From: Pseudomonas fulva NBRC 16637 = DSM 17717
Lineage (GTDB): Bacteria > Pseudomonadota > Gammaproteobacteria > Pseudomonadales > Pseudomonadaceae
Direction of reading: 5' to 3'
Assembly: GCF_000730565.1 (NCBI RefSeq)
Contig: NZ_BBIQ01000017.1
Coordinates: 47,514-111,513 of the forward strand
Length of the DNA: 64,000 nt
Positions 50,827 through 60,433 of this stretch are shown one piece after another. Numbering within the stretch: position 1 is the stretch's first letter; every line of letters begins with the position of its first letter. Under the pieces are notes generated by a model. That model ran no database searches. It was not told the origin of the DNA and saw nothing but the letters and a program-made list of their open reading frames with translations. The position numbers and the translations under genes are program-made.

Positions 50827-51882
50827 ATGACAACCTATACCACTCCCGAGCAGCGCTGGCAGGCCGTCGCGGCGCGTGTTGCCGAGGCGGCGGACCATTT
50901 CGTCTATGCCGTGCGCACCACCGGTATCTACTGTTATCCAGGCTGCAAGGCCAGGCTGCCCCTGCGTAACAATCTGGAGTTCTTCGAGTCCCCGGCATTG
51001 GCCGAGGCAGCAGGCTACCGCGCCTGCAAGCGCTGCGCGGGCCCGCCTGCCATGTCGGCGCGTACGCGGCGCCTGGTCAGCAGTGCCTGTCGCCTGATCG
51101 AGGCGTGCGATCTACCGCCCAGCCTGGCGCAGTTGGGCGAGCGCCTGGCCGTCAGCCCGTTCCATTTACATAGGCTGTTCAAGGCGCAAACCGGCCTTAC
51201 CCCCAAGGCCTATGCCGAGGCCTTCCGCGCCCAACGCCTCAGGACCAGCCTGGGGCAGGGGCAGGGCTCGGTCACCGATGCCATTTTCGAGGCGGGCTAC
51301 AATTCCAGCAGCCGCTTCTATGCCGGCGCCGAGCAGCGCCTGGGCATGCCACCACGGCAGTTTCGCGCAGGTGGCGCCGGGGTGACCATCCGCTTCGCCG
51401 TGGGCCAGTGCTCGCTAGGTGCCATCCTGGTCGCCCAGAGCGAAAAGGGCATCTGCGCGATCTTGCTTGGCGATGAGCCCGAGGCGCTGGTGCACGCCCT
51501 GGAAGACCAGTTCTGCAACGCCGAGCTGGTGGGTGCCGATGCCGAGTACGAACGGGTCGTGGCGCAGGTCATCGGGTTCGTCGAGGCGCCGGCGCTCGGT
51601 CTGGACCTGCCGCTGGATGTGCAGGGCACCGTCTTTCAGGAGCGCGTGTGGCAGGCGCTGCGTGAAGTACCTGCCGGCTGCCGGGTCAGCTACAGTGACA
51701 TCGCCCAGCGCATAGGCGCCCCCACGGCGGTGCGGGCAGTGGCCAAGGCCTGCGCGGCCAACCGTATTGCCGTGGCCATTCCGTGCCACCGGGTGGTGCG
51801 CCGGGACGGCGACATCAGTGGCTACCGCTGGGGGATCGAGCGCAAACGGCAATTGTTGGCACGCGAAACAGCCCTCTCCTGA
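50827..51882 (+). CDS. ada: Bifunctional methylation-response regulator / O6-alkylguanine-DNA methyltransferase Ada
   Basis: A 351-residue protein. The N-terminal zinc domain that accepts methyl groups from phosphotriesters has Cys36, Cys40, Cys67 and Cys70 (CYPGCKAR, ACKRC). An AraC-type HTH follows at about 85-175. The C-terminal methyltransferase has the active Cys320 in IPCHRVVRRDG. Methylated Ada activates its own regulon in E. coli. ATG 50827 is preferred over ATG 50821, since GGAAG lies 6 bases upstream of it. Located directly after the AlkA-type gene. Confidence 0.95.
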   Translation: MTTYTTPEQRWQAVAARVAEAADHFVYAVRTTGIYCYPGCKARLPLRNNLEFFESPALAEAAGYRACKRCAGPPAMSARTRRLVSSACRLIEACDLPPSLAQLGERLAVSPFHLHRLFKAQTGLTPKAYAEAFRAQRLRTSLGQGQGSVTDAIFEAGYNSSSRFYAGAEQRLGMPPRQFRAGGAGVTIRFAVGQCSLGAILVAQSEKGICAILLGDEPEALVHALEDQFCNAELVGADAEYERVVAQVIGFVEAPALGLDLPLDVQGTVFQERVWQALREVPAGCRVSYSDIAQRIGAPTAVRAVAKACAANRIAVAIPCHRVVRRDGDISGYRWGIERKRQLLARETALS

Positions 51883-51938
51883 AGGCCCGAAGCGGCGTAG
51901 AATCGCTTGCCAGATCGAATTGCAAAGAGGAATGTTCG

Positions 51939-54356
51939 ATGAGGCGTGTCAGCCTTGCCCGCTTTAGTCACAGCCTGATGCTGTTGCTGGCGCTGATCGT
52001 GGCAGCGTCCAACCCAGCCTGGTCGGCGCCGGCCCCTGCGGCGACGGCGCAGGCTGCCGCCGACGCACCGGCACTGGACGAAACCGCGACCGTTGACCAG
52101 CTCAGCGACCGGCTGGACCAGATTCGCCAGGGCGTCACCAGTGACGCCAACGATGACCTGCTGGCGCAATTGCGCATGGCGGCCGTGCAGGTCCAGCGCC
52201 AGGCCGATGCCTTGAGCACCCAGCGTGCAGCCGATGCGCAGAAGGTGGATGACCAGTTGAAAGTCATCGGCCCGGCGCAGCCGGACGAGCCTGCGCCCTT
52301 GACCCAGCAGCGCAAGGCGCTGGAGGCCGAGAAGAAAACCCTGATGGCCCAGCAGGACCAGGCCACCAAGCTGACCCAGTCGGCGCGGGACCTGTCCACG
52401 CAGATCGTCAACCTGCGCCGCAGCCTGTTCAACTCGCAGATATCCAGCCGGGCAGCGTCGCCGTTGAGCCCTGCGTTCTGGCAGAGCATGATCCGCCCGA
52501 CCCAGGACGACGTGGCACGGCTGCATGACCTGCGTGGCGAGATCACGGATGCGCTCGACAGTGCCCTGAGCGCCGAACACCGCTGGCTCTTCTTCGCCAG
52601 CCTGATCGCCTCGATCCTGGTATGGACCCTGGTGCGAGGGTTGCTGGAGCGGCTGCTGGCCAGGTCCATGGTGCGCTGGTTGCCAGAGGGGCGCTTGCGT
52701 CGCAGTGCCTTGGCCGTGGGCGTAAGCCTGGCGACCCTGGGCACCATTGCCGGCTCGGTATCGTTGCTGCGCTGGGGCGTTGAAAGCAGTGCGCTACTGG
52801 GTTCGGACCTGGCCAGCCTGACCGACCACATCCTTGCCCTGGTGGTGTTCAGCGCCTTCATTACCGGCCTTGGCCGGGCACTGTTGATGTTGCAGCGCCC
52901 CTCCTGGCGTTTGCCGGCGATTGCGGATGAAGTGGCCGAGGCCCTGGGCTGGTTCCCCAAGGTGTTGGCACTGGCCTTGATGGTGATGATGACCCTGGAG
53001 CGGGTCAACAGTGTGATCGGCGTCAGCCTGGCCCTGACCGTAGCGGTCAATGGCCTTACCGCTCTGGTGGTGGCGTTGATTTTCGCCGGCGCCCTGATGG
53101 CCTACCGCCGTGCTCGGCGTCGGCATGGTATTGACCGGGCAACGGGCCTGGCCGGTTTGATCCCGTTCGTGATGGTGGTGTGGCTGGCTGCGATCCTGCT
53201 ATCACTGATCACCGGCTACCTGACCCTGGCCTATTACCTGACCGCCAAGCTGCTGTGGGTCAGCCTGGTCGTCACGTGCGCCTACTTGCTCACGACGTTC
53301 CTGAGTGATCTGTGCGAAATGCTGCTCTCGCCTCGCCAACCGGGTGGCCTGGCGCTGGCGTCCACGCTGGGCCTGGCACCACGGCACCAGGCGCAGGCGA
53401 GCACGGTGCTGGCCGGCATTGGCCGCACCGTCGTGGTGATTCTGGCCCTGCTGCTGACTTTGATGCCGTCGGGCACCAGCCCCAGTGAACTGTTGCTGAG
53501 CCTGGGGGACTGGGACGGCACGGGCGGCAAGCTGCTCGGCAACCTGAACATCGTGCCCCAGGACATCGTGCTGGCCCTTGGCATCCTGGCTGGCGGGATG
53601 CTGGCCATTCGTGTGGTCAAGCGCTGGTTGAGTGAACGCCTGCTGCCGGAAACCGACATGGACGCCGGCATGCGCGCCTCGCTGGTCACCCTGGTGGGTT
53701 ACCTGGGCTTCCTCTTCCTGGCCATGCTGGTGATGTCGACCCTGCACATCAACCTCACCAGCCTGACCTGGGTGGTGAGTGCCTTGTCGGTCGGTATTGG
53801 TTTCGGCCTGCAGCAGATCGTGCAGAACTTCATCTCCGGCCTGATCCTGCTCACCGAACGCCCGGTCAAGGTGGGCGACTGGGTGAGCTTGGCGGGTGTC
53901 GAGGGAGATATCCGTCGTATCAATGTGCGCGCCACCGAGATCCAGATGTCGGACCGCTCCACTGTGATCGTGCCCAACTCGCAGTTCATCTCCCAGAACG
54001 TGCGCAACGTGACCATGGGTAATGCCCTGGGTGTGGTCGGTATTACCCTGACCTTGCCCCTGGACACTGACGCCAACCGGGTCCGTGAGCTACTGCTGAC
54101 CGCCTTCCAGGAGCACGAGGCCATCCTCGAAGCACCGGCGCCATCGGTGTCGTTCAAGGACCTGACCAATGCGGGCATGGTAATTGGCGTCAGCGGTTAT
54201 GTGGCAGGACCGCGGTTGGTGGGCGGGGCCCGCAGTGACCTGCTGTTCACCATTCTGGGGCGCCTGCGCGATGAAGGTATCGCCCTGTCGGCGCCGCAGA
54301 GCATGGTGCTGCTGCAGGACGGGCAACGCCTGGACGACGCTGAAAAAGACGCGTGA
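51939..54356 (+). CDS. Large MscS-family mechanosensitive channel with DUF3772 domain
   Basis: An 805-residue inner-membrane protein. A signal peptide (LMLLLALIVAASNPAWS) is followed by a periplasmic coiled-coil/DUF3772 region at about 40-200 (ETATVDQLSDRLDQIRQG, QQRKALEAEKKTLMAQ). About ten hydrophobic helices come next, then the MscS core near 615-720: LSVGIGFGLQQIVQNFISGLI, ERPVKVGDWVSL and STVIVPNSQFISQNVRN. It vents solutes on hypo-osmotic shock. GAGG lies 9 bases before the ATG. The stop is one base away from the end of the convergent XRE gene. Confidence 0.94.
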   Translation: MRRVSLARFSHSLMLLLALIVAASNPAWSAPAPAATAQAAADAPALDETATVDQLSDRLDQIRQGVTSDANDDLLAQLRMAAVQVQRQADALSTQRAADAQKVDDQLKVIGPAQPDEPAPLTQQRKALEAEKKTLMAQQDQATKLTQSARDLSTQIVNLRRSLFNSQISSRAASPLSPAFWQSMIRPTQDDVARLHDLRGEITDALDSALSAEHRWLFFASLIASILVWTLVRGLLERLLARSMVRWLPEGRLRRSALAVGVSLATLGTIAGSVSLLRWGVESSALLGSDLASLTDHILALVVFSAFITGLGRALLMLQRPSWRLPAIADEVAEALGWFPKVLALALMVMMTLERVNSVIGVSLALTVAVNGLTALVVALIFAGALMAYRRARRRHGIDRATGLAGLIPFVMVVWLAAILLSLITGYLTLAYYLTAKLLWVSLVVTCAYLLTTFLSDLCEMLLSPRQPGGLALASTLGLAPRHQAQASTVLAGIGRTVVVILALLLTLMPSGTSPSELLLSLGDWDGTGGKLLGNLNIVPQDIVLALGILAGGMLAIRVVKRWLSERLLPETDMDAGMRASLVTLVGYLGFLFLAMLVMSTLHINLTSLTWVVSALSVGIGFGLQQIVQNFISGLILLTERPVKVGDWVSLAGVEGDIRRINVRATEIQMSDRSTVIVPNSQFISQNVRNVTMGNALGVVGITLTLPLDTDANRVRELLLTAFQEHEAILEAPAPSVSFKDLTNAGMVIGVSGYVAGPRLVGGARSDLLFTILGRLRDEGIALSAPQSMVLLQDGQRLDDAEKDA

Positions 54357-54357
54357 C

Positions 54358-55158
54358 CTATGGGCTGCCTGGCAGCCCATCTTGACGTGCGTACACCACC
54401 AGCCGAAGGTGCCGGTCTTCATCGACGGTCAGCGAGGTATGCTCGAACGGCTGGGCCTGCCCATCAATGACCAGTTGGCGCACACCGCTGCAGGGCGCGT
54501 GCACGTCGTGGGTGCGCCAGCCGGCCTTGAAGGCTGGCGAGACGTGCTCCAGTTCGTCCACCAACGCGTGGATATCGGCCTCTTGCGTGGCCCGGGCAAA
54601 GTCGCGGCGAAAGCTTGCCAGCATCAGCGGGGCCTGGCTGTCCCAGTCGTGCAAGCGCCCATGCACTGTTGGGTCGGTGAACAGCAGCCAGAGCAGATTG
54701 CGCCGCTCAGGCGGGTGCGCGGCGAACCCGAACAGTGCGTCGGCAGGCCCATTGAACCCCAGCACATCCCAGCGCAGGTTGAGGACGAAGGCCGCGTGCG
54801 GCAGGTCGTGCATCAAACGCCGTACCAGCGACGGCAAGACACACCAGGTCTTGCCTGGCTCAGCGGGCGGACGGGCATGTGCCAACAGGAACAGATGGCG
54901 ACGCTCGGCGGCATCGAGTTTCAATACCCGCGCCAGGTTGTCCAGAAAACTGGCCGACACGCCGATGTCGCGGCCCTGCTCCAGCCAGGTGTACCAGGTC
55001 AGTCCGACACCCGCGAGCGCGGCAACCTCTTCGCGTCGAAGCCCAGGTGTGCGCCGGCGGCCGCCGCTTGGCAAACCGACGTCCTCGGGCGACAGGCGCT
55101 CGCGCCGCGAGCGCAGGAAGTCGGCCAGATCGGATCGTGTACGTTGCAGCGTTCGCAT
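54358..55158 (-). CDS. XRE-family regulator with MmyB-like ligand-binding domain
   Basis: A 266-residue regulator. The N-terminal XRE helix-turn-helix includes RTPGLRREEVAALAGVGLTW and YTWLEQGRDIGVS; the C-terminal MLTR/MmyB-like domain has WDVLGFNGPADALFGFAAHPPE and RRNLLWLLFTD. Such proteins usually repress a divergent transporter or oxidoreductase, and here it diverges from an MFS exporter across 98 bases. The start 55158 (MRTLQRTRSDL) is chosen over an extension to 55188. The end of the gene holds a hairpin (54360-54380) close to the converging mscS stop. Confidence 0.92.
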   Translation of the reverse strand: MRTLQRTRSDLADFLRSRRERLSPEDVGLPSGGRRRTPGLRREEVAALAGVGLTWYTWLEQGRDIGVSASFLDNLARVLKLDAAERRHLFLLAHARPPAEPGKTWCVLPSLVRRLMHDLPHAAFVLNLRWDVLGFNGPADALFGFAAHPPERRNLLWLLFTDPTVHGRLHDWDSQAPLMLASFRRDFARATQEADIHALVDELEHVSPAFKAGWRTHDVHAPCSGVRQLVIDGQAQPFEHTSLTVDEDRHLRLVVYARQDGLPGSP

Positions 55159-55221
55159 GGCGTGTCTCGTTGCTTTGAGTAATAGCATAAATGGTTAAAT
55201 TGTAATGGGTTATGGGCCATC

Positions 55222-55247
55222 CCAGAATGCCTGTGTCTAAATTCTGG
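55222..55247. promoter_or_regulatory. Candidate operator dyad CCAGAAT-N12-ATTCTGG
   Basis: Perfect 7-bp inverted arms (55222-55228 and 55241-55247) in the divergent XRE/MFS promoter region, ending 9 bases before the MFS start. It is well placed for the XRE protein to block the exporter. Binding is inferred. Confidence 0.5.
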
Positions 55248-55256
55248 AAAGGCACG

Positions 55257-56718
55257 ATGAACGCCAATACTCCTCTCCCGTTAACGCCCCCACATCGCCT
55301 TGGAAGCCCGCCGTGGGTAGGTCTGTCGGTACTTTTGCTGGCAGGCTTCGTGACGATCTTCGACCTGTTCGTGGTCAACGTCGCCATCCCGAGTCTGCAG
55401 ACCGGGTTGAACGCAAGCTTCGCGCAAATCGGTTTCATCGTGGCCGGCTATGAGCTGGCGTTCGGCGTGTTGCTGATTACCGGGGGGCGCTTGGGGGACG
55501 TATTTGGCCGTCGCCGGTTGTTCATCGTCGGTATGGCAGGGTTTACCGTGGCATCGGCGTTATGCGGCCTGGCGCCCAGTGCTGCTTTTCTGATCAGTGC
55601 GCGGGTTGTACAGGGGCTGGCCGCCGCGCTGTTGTTCCCTCAGGTCTATGCTTCGATCCGGGTCAACTTCGATGCCCAGGACAGCCGCCGCGCGTTCGGC
55701 TTGCTGGGGATGACGCTGGCGCTGTCTGCCATAGCGGGGCAGGTGCTGGGCGGCTGGATGGTGCATGCTGACCTGTTCGGATCAGGCTGGCGCAGCATCT
55801 TTCTGATCAATGTGCCTATTGGGTTGCTGGCCATCGTGGCGGCGCGCTACATCCCCGAGAGCCGCGCCCCCCAGCGGCCGGACCTGGACTGGGCAGGCGT
55901 GGCGCTGGTCAGCCTGGGCCTGGCATTGCTGCTTGTGCCGCTGATCGAAGGACCGGGGCAGGGGTGGCCTGCCTGGAGTTTCTGCGCGCTCGGCCTGGCA
56001 CTGGCCTTGCTCGCGCTGTTCAAGCGACAGCAGGAACGGCGACGAGCGACCGGCAACTTGCCATTGGTGGATATGCAACTGCTGGCGCAGCGTCGCTTTG
56101 CACTGGGTGCGCTACTGGTGCTGGTGGTCTATTCCACATCCAGTTCCTTCTTTCTGTGTTTCGCCTTGTTGATGCAAAGCGGGCTGGGTCTGGATCCCTT
56201 CAGGGCCGGCAGCATCTTCGCACCCTGCAGTGTTGGTTTCGTGCTGGCATCGCTCGCTGCCCCGCGGCTGGTTGCGCGCTGGGGAATACGTGCCATCGTG
56301 GCAGGGGCATTGCTGTATGCCCTATCGATCGGGTTGCTCATTGCCCAGGTGCAGACGGCAGGCGCGCAGTTGGTAGCCGTTCGGCTGATCCCGGTACTGA
56401 TCGTGGTGGGGGGCGGGCCAGGGGTTGGTGATGACCCCTTTGCTCAACCTGGTGCTGGCCTTGGTTGACGAAGCGAAAGCGGGCATGGCCTCGGGCGTGA
56501 TCTCAACCGTGCAGCAGGTCGGTGCGGCGCTGGGGGTGGCCGTAGTTGGGATTTTCTTCGCGGCGGCCCTGCCAGGGGCGGAGGGCTCATTCGTTCAGGC
56601 CGGTCAGTATGTGCATGGGTTTGTGGCTGGCATGCTCTACAACCTGGGTGCCGCAGTGATGGTGATCGCCTTGCTGGTGATGCTGGCAGGCGAGCAGCGG
56701 TCTGGGGGAGGTGAGTAG
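55257..56718 (+). pseudogene. MFS drug exporter (DHA2, 14-helix type) interrupted by a +1 frameshift
   Basis: Reading from ATG 55257 gives a typical DHA2 exporter: FDLFVVNVAIPSLQTGLN, GGRLGDVFGRRRLFIVGMA (motif A), and helices through LLIAQVQTAGAQLVAV. At VVGGGPG the frame fails in a G run (56421-56424). It closes at 56468, while the expected continuation LVMTPLLNLVLALVDEAKAG is read from 56425 in the next frame to 56718. One extra G explains it. Joined, the protein would be about 486 residues. The gene is either a recent pseudogene, phase-variable at the G run, or a base-call error. It is regulated presumably by the divergent XRE gene. Confidence 0.82.
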
Positions 56719-56761
56719 GCACAATGCACCGGTGCCATGCTCTTGCTTTTTCCGGGCTTGA

Positions 56762-56816
56762 ATAAAAACAGGAGCGTTCGGCAGGCCCTCGATTGGGCTA
56801 CTGAACGTTCCTGCTT
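56762..56816 (-). terminator. Terminator of the ychF operon
   Basis: Read on the minus strand, an 11-bp stem (CAGGAACGTTC/GAACGCTCCTG, one mismatch) with a structured loop is followed by a TTTTTATT run. It lies about 25 bases past the ychF stop and faces the MFS gene. Confidence 0.82.
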
Positions 56817-56840
56817 GTTTACGCCGTGGTTGTCAGCGGA

Positions 56841-57941
56841 TCAGACGTTGAAGCGGAAGTGCATCACGTCGCCATCTTTGACGATGTAATCCTTGCCTTC
56901 CAGACGCCACTTGCCGGCTTCCTTGGCGCCGCTCTCACCCTTGTACTGGATGAAATCGTCATAGGCCACGACTTCGGCACGGATGAAGCCTTTCTCGAAG
57001 TCGGTGTGGATCACCCCGGCCGCTTGTGGGGCGGTGGCGCCTACGCGCACGGTCCAGGCACGTACTTCCTGCACGCCGGCCGTGAAGTAGGTCTGCAGGT
57101 TCAGCAACTCGTAACCGGCACGGATTACACGGTTCAGGCCAGGTTCTTCCAGGCCCAAGGCCTCGAGGAACATGTCCTTTTCCTCACCGTCGTCCAGCTC
57201 GGCGATTTCCGCTTCGATCTTGTTGCACACCGGTACGACCACAGCGCCTTCTTCTTCGGCGATGGCCTTCACTACGTCCAGGTGCGGGTTGCTCTCGAAA
57301 CCGTCCTCGGCGACGTTGGCGATGTACATCACCGGCTTGCTGGTCAGCAGGTGGAAGCTGCGGATCAGGGCCTTTTCGTCGGCGCTCATGTTCTTCATCA
57401 GGCTGCGCGCTGGCTTGCCTTCGGTGAAGTGCGGGATCAGCTGTTCCAGAATGGCCTTCTGCGCCAGGGCTTCCTTGTCGCCACCCTTGGCGTTGCGGGC
57501 CACTTTCTGCAACTGCTTTTCGCAGCTGTCGAGGTCGGCAAAGATCAGTTCGAGGTCGATGATCTCGATGTCGCGCTTGGGATCGACGCTGTTGGAAACG
57601 TGAATCACGTTCTCGTCTTCGAAGCAGCGCACCACGTGGGCGATGGCGTCGGTTTCGCGGATGTTGGCGAGGAACTTGTTGCCCAGGCCTTCGCCTTTCG
57701 AAGCACCGGCCACCAGGCCTGCAATGTCGACGAATTCCATGGTGGTGGGCAGAATGCGGTTGGGCTTGACGATTTCAGCCAGCGCATTGAGGCGCGCATC
57801 GGGCATGGGCACGATACCGCTGTTCGGCTCGATGGTGCAGAAAGGGAAGTTCTCTGCCGCGATGCCAGACTTGGTCAGGGCGTTGAACAGGGTGGACTTG
57901 CCGACGTTGGGCAGGCCGACGATGCCGCAATTGAAACCCAT
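56841..57941 (-). CDS. ychF: Redox-regulated ATPase YchF
   Basis: A 366-residue Obg-like P-loop protein that prefers ATP. The G1 motif GIVGLPNVGKSTLFNALTKSG, the G3 region FVDIAGLVAGASKGEGLGNKF, a central coiled coil and a C-terminal TGS domain (WTVRVGATAPQAAGVIHTDFEKGF) are present. It ends DVMHFRFNV, as in the family. It follows pth by 24 bases on the same strand. Confidence 0.97.
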   Translation of the reverse strand: MGFNCGIVGLPNVGKSTLFNALTKSGIAAENFPFCTIEPNSGIVPMPDARLNALAEIVKPNRILPTTMEFVDIAGLVAGASKGEGLGNKFLANIRETDAIAHVVRCFEDENVIHVSNSVDPKRDIEIIDLELIFADLDSCEKQLQKVARNAKGGDKEALAQKAILEQLIPHFTEGKPARSLMKNMSADEKALIRSFHLLTSKPVMYIANVAEDGFESNPHLDVVKAIAEEEGAVVVPVCNKIEAEIAELDDGEEKDMFLEALGLEEPGLNRVIRAGYELLNLQTYFTAGVQEVRAWTVRVGATAPQAAGVIHTDFEKGFIRAEVVAYDDFIQYKGESGAKEAGKWRLEGKDYIVKDGDVMHFRFNV

Positions 57942-57965
57942 GGGTATTCCCCTCTCTAAAGGAAA

Positions 57966-58550
57966 TCAGGCCTTCTGGCTGTGCAGCTCGCGCATCGCCT
58001 TGGCGAAGTCGCCAGCGAGCACGTCCGGCAGCACACCGAGGGCAAAGTCGATGCTGGCGTCGAGCTTCTCCTGCTCGGCACGCGGTGCGCGGCCCAGGAC
58101 GAAGTTGGAGACCAGCTTGGCATCACCTGGATGGCCAATACCGAGCCGCAGGCGATGGAAGTCGTTCTGGTTGCCGAGCTGCGCGATGATGTCGCGCAGG
58201 CCGTTGTGCCCACCATGGCCGCCGCCGCGCTTGAGCTTGGCAACGCCGGGAGGCAGGTCGAGTTCGTCATGCGCCACCAGTATGGCCTCCGGCTTGATCC
58301 GGAAGAAATTGGCCAACGCCGCCACGGACTGGCCGCTACGGTTCATGTAGGTGGTGGGGATCAGCAGGCGAACATCGTTGCCCTGATGGCTGAACTTAGC
58401 CGTCAGGCCGAAATATTTCTTGTCAACGGTCAGCGAGATGCGCTGGGCGCTGGCAATGCGTTCAACGAAAAGAGCCCCTGCGTTATGCCGGGTCTGTTCG
58501 TATTCGGGGCCGGGGTTACCCAGGCCGACGATCAACTGGATGGCGGTCAC
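57966..58550 (-). CDS. pth: Peptidyl-tRNA hydrolase
   Basis: A 194-residue enzyme that recycles peptidyl-tRNA dropped from ribosomes. QLIVGLGNPGPEYEQTRHNAG carries the catalytic His, with further family segments TYMNRSGQSVAALANF, AHDELDLPPGVAKLK and GGHGGHNGLRDI. The start is GTG 58550. It lies between rplY (80 bases upstream) and ychF. Confidence 0.97.
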   Translation of the reverse strand: MTAIQLIVGLGNPGPEYEQTRHNAGALFVERIASAQRISLTVDKKYFGLTAKFSHQGNDVRLLIPTTYMNRSGQSVAALANFFRIKPEAILVAHDELDLPPGVAKLKRGGGHGGHNGLRDIIAQLGNQNDFHRLRLGIGHPGDAKLVSNFVLGRAPRAEQEKLDASIDFALGVLPDVLAGDFAKAMRELHSQKA

Positions 58551-58629
58551 GTCAGGGGCTCTTCCTTGGAGTTGGTGGGTTACAGGGCGCGCGGCACTGT
58601 AACCCGATCAACGCCGGCGTGCGAGTGGA

Positions 58630-59229
58630 TTACTCGGCAGCGCCTTCTTCCTCAGCTTCAGCGGACACGCGTGGGGCGTGAACGTTGGCAACTGCTTTGT
58701 CATCACCGTGGGCCAGAGCGACGAACTCTACGCCTTTAGGCGCTTTCAGGTCCGACAGGTGGATGATGGTGCCGATTTCAGCATTGGCCAGGTCGACCTC
58801 GATGAACTCAGGCAGGTCTTTGGCTTCGCAGGAAACTTCCAGCTCCGACTCAACGTGCGAAACTTCGCCGCCTTTCTTGACCGGGCCTTCTTCGTTGATG
58901 AAGTGAACCGGTACCTTGGCGGTCAGTTTCTGGCCGGCAACGACGCGGATGAAGTCGGCGTGCATGATGAACTGCTTGGCCGGGTGGCGTTGCATGGCCT
59001 TGATGATGACGTTCTGCTTGACGCCGTCAACGTTCAGTTCGATGACGTGGCTGAAGGCAGCTTCGTTTTCGAACAGCTTGGTGATTTCCTTGGCCACGAT
59101 GGTCAGGGATTGAGCTTCTTTATCACCACCGTAGACTACGGCTGGGATGCTGGCGGAGTGACGCAGGCGGCGGCTCGCACCTTTCCCCAGGTCAGTACGC
59201 GCTTGGGCGTTCAGAGTGAAATCAGTCAT
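58630..59229 (-). CDS. rplY: 50S ribosomal protein L25 (CTC form)
   Basis: A 199-residue long-form L25. The N-terminal 5S-rRNA-binding domain starts MTDFTLNAQARTDLGKGASRRL; the C-terminal TL5/CTC domain follows from about residue 100 and ends in an acidic Ala/Glu tail (VSAEAEEEGAAE). GGAGA lies close upstream of ATG 59229. An in-frame extension to 59289 runs into the prs terminator and is rejected. Confidence 0.97.
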   Translation of the reverse strand: MTDFTLNAQARTDLGKGASRRLRHSASIPAVVYGGDKEAQSLTIVAKEITKLFENEAAFSHVIELNVDGVKQNVIIKAMQRHPAKQFIMHADFIRVVAGQKLTAKVPVHFINEEGPVKKGGEVSHVESELEVSCEAKDLPEFIEVDLANAEIGTIIHLSDLKAPKGVEFVALAHGDDKAVANVHAPRVSAEAEEEGAAE

Positions 59230-59287
59230 TTTGTTTCTCCAAAATAGCCCCCCGAGGGCGTTTGCGACCAGCGCCAACGGGGATGGC

Positions 59288-59325
59288 AAAAAAGCCCCGC
59301 CCCAGCGGATGTGCTGGGGCGGGGC
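59288..59325 (-). terminator. Terminator of prs
   Basis: A perfect 13-bp stem GCCCCGCCCCAGC/GCTGGGGCGGGGC with a 6-base loop is followed on the minus strand by six T, 25 bases after the prs stop. It separates prs from rplY. Confidence 0.95.
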
Positions 59326-59349
59326 GCTTTTCGTCAGCGTGCGTTCCGC

Positions 59350-60291
59350 TTAGCGGAACATCGCGCTGATCGATTCTTCGTTGCTGATGCGGCGAACCGC
59401 TTCAGCGACAACCGGTGCGATATCCAACTGGCGGATACGGTCACAGGCTTGAGCAGCGGCGGACAGTGGAACGGTGTTGGTCACCACCAGCTCGTCCAAT
59501 ACCGACTTCTCGATGTTCTCGATCGCGCGGCCCGACAGGACAGGGTGCGTGCAATAGGCGTAAACCTTGGCAGCGCCGTGCTCTTTCAGGGCTTTGGCCG
59601 CATGGCACAGGGTGCCGGCGGTGTCGACCATGTCGTCTACCAGGATGCAGGTGCGCCCTTCGACGTCGCCGATGATGTGCATCACTTCGGAGTGATTGGC
59701 CTTTTCACGGCGTTTGTCGATGATACCCAGGTCGACACCCAGGGACTTGGCGACAGCGCGTGCGCGCACGACACCACCGATGTCCGGGGAGACGATCATC
59801 AGGTTCTCGAAACGCTGGTCTTCGATATCGTCGACCAGTACGGGCGAGCCGTAGATGTTGTCGACCGGGATATCGAAGAAACCCTGGATCTGGTCAGCGT
59901 GCAGGTCGACGGTGAGTACACGGTCGATACCCACGACAGTGAGCATGTCAGCGACGACTTTGGCGCTGATGGCTACACGTGCCGAACGCGGACGGCGGTC
60001 CTGGCGGGCGTATCCGAAGTAAGGAATCACGGCGGTGATTCGGGAAGCTGAGGAGCGGCGGAAGGCGTCGGCCATCACTACCAGTTCCATCAGGTTATCG
60101 TTGGTCGGTGCACAGGTCGGCTGAATAATGAAGACGTCTTTACCGCGGACATTTTCATTGATCTCAGTGCTGATTTCGCCGTCGGAGAATTTACCGACAG
60201 AGACGTCACCGAGAGGGATATGCAGCTGACGTACGACACGCCGAGCCAGATCGGGGTTAGCGTTCCCCGTAAAGACCATCATCTTGGACAC
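59350..60291 (-). CDS. prs: Ribose-phosphate pyrophosphokinase
   Basis: A 313-residue enzyme that makes PRPP for nucleotide, His and Trp synthesis. VGKFSDGEISTEINENVRGKD, YFGYARQDRR, VDLHADQIQGFFDIPVDN and the PRPP loop CILVDDMVDTAGT are present. The start is the GTG at 60291 (VSKMMVFTGNANPD, read as Met). A longer frame reaching into the tRNA-Gln gene is rejected. It lies 48 bases downstream of tRNA-Gln and ispE in the same direction. Confidence 0.97.
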   Translation of the reverse strand: MSKMMVFTGNANPDLARRVVRQLHIPLGDVSVGKFSDGEISTEINENVRGKDVFIIQPTCAPTNDNLMELVVMADAFRRSSASRITAVIPYFGYARQDRRPRSARVAISAKVVADMLTVVGIDRVLTVDLHADQIQGFFDIPVDNIYGSPVLVDDIEDQRFENLMIVSPDIGGVVRARAVAKSLGVDLGIIDKRREKANHSEVMHIIGDVEGRTCILVDDMVDTAGTLCHAAKALKEHGAAKVYAYCTHPVLSGRAIENIEKSVLDELVVTNTVPLSAAAQACDRIRQLDIAPVVAEAVRRISNEESISAMFR

Positions 60292-60339
60292 GCGCAGTAC
60301 CTGAAGGCTGAGGGTATACCTGGATGAGTATAAGGAAAA

Positions 60340-60414
60340 TGGCAGGGGCGGCTGGATTCGAACCAACGCATGGCAGGATCAAAACCTGCTGCCTTACCGC
60401 TTGGCGACGCCCCT
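60340..60414 (-). tRNA. tRNA-Gln (anticodon TTG)
   Basis: 75 bases with encoded CCA. Acceptor stem AGGGGCG/CGCCCCT, anticodon loop TTTTGAT giving TTG, T loop GTTCGAATC. It sits between ispE and prs, the conserved order in pseudomonads, and is probably processed from a shared transcript. Confidence 0.97.
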
Positions 60415-60433
60415 GTATCTGTTGCTGCGAGCG

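Noticed and set aside
56410..56430. Programmed frameshift in the MFS gene
   Set aside because: There is no recognisable slippery heptamer or downstream pseudoknot, and this exporter family is normally encoded in one frame; an indel is simpler.
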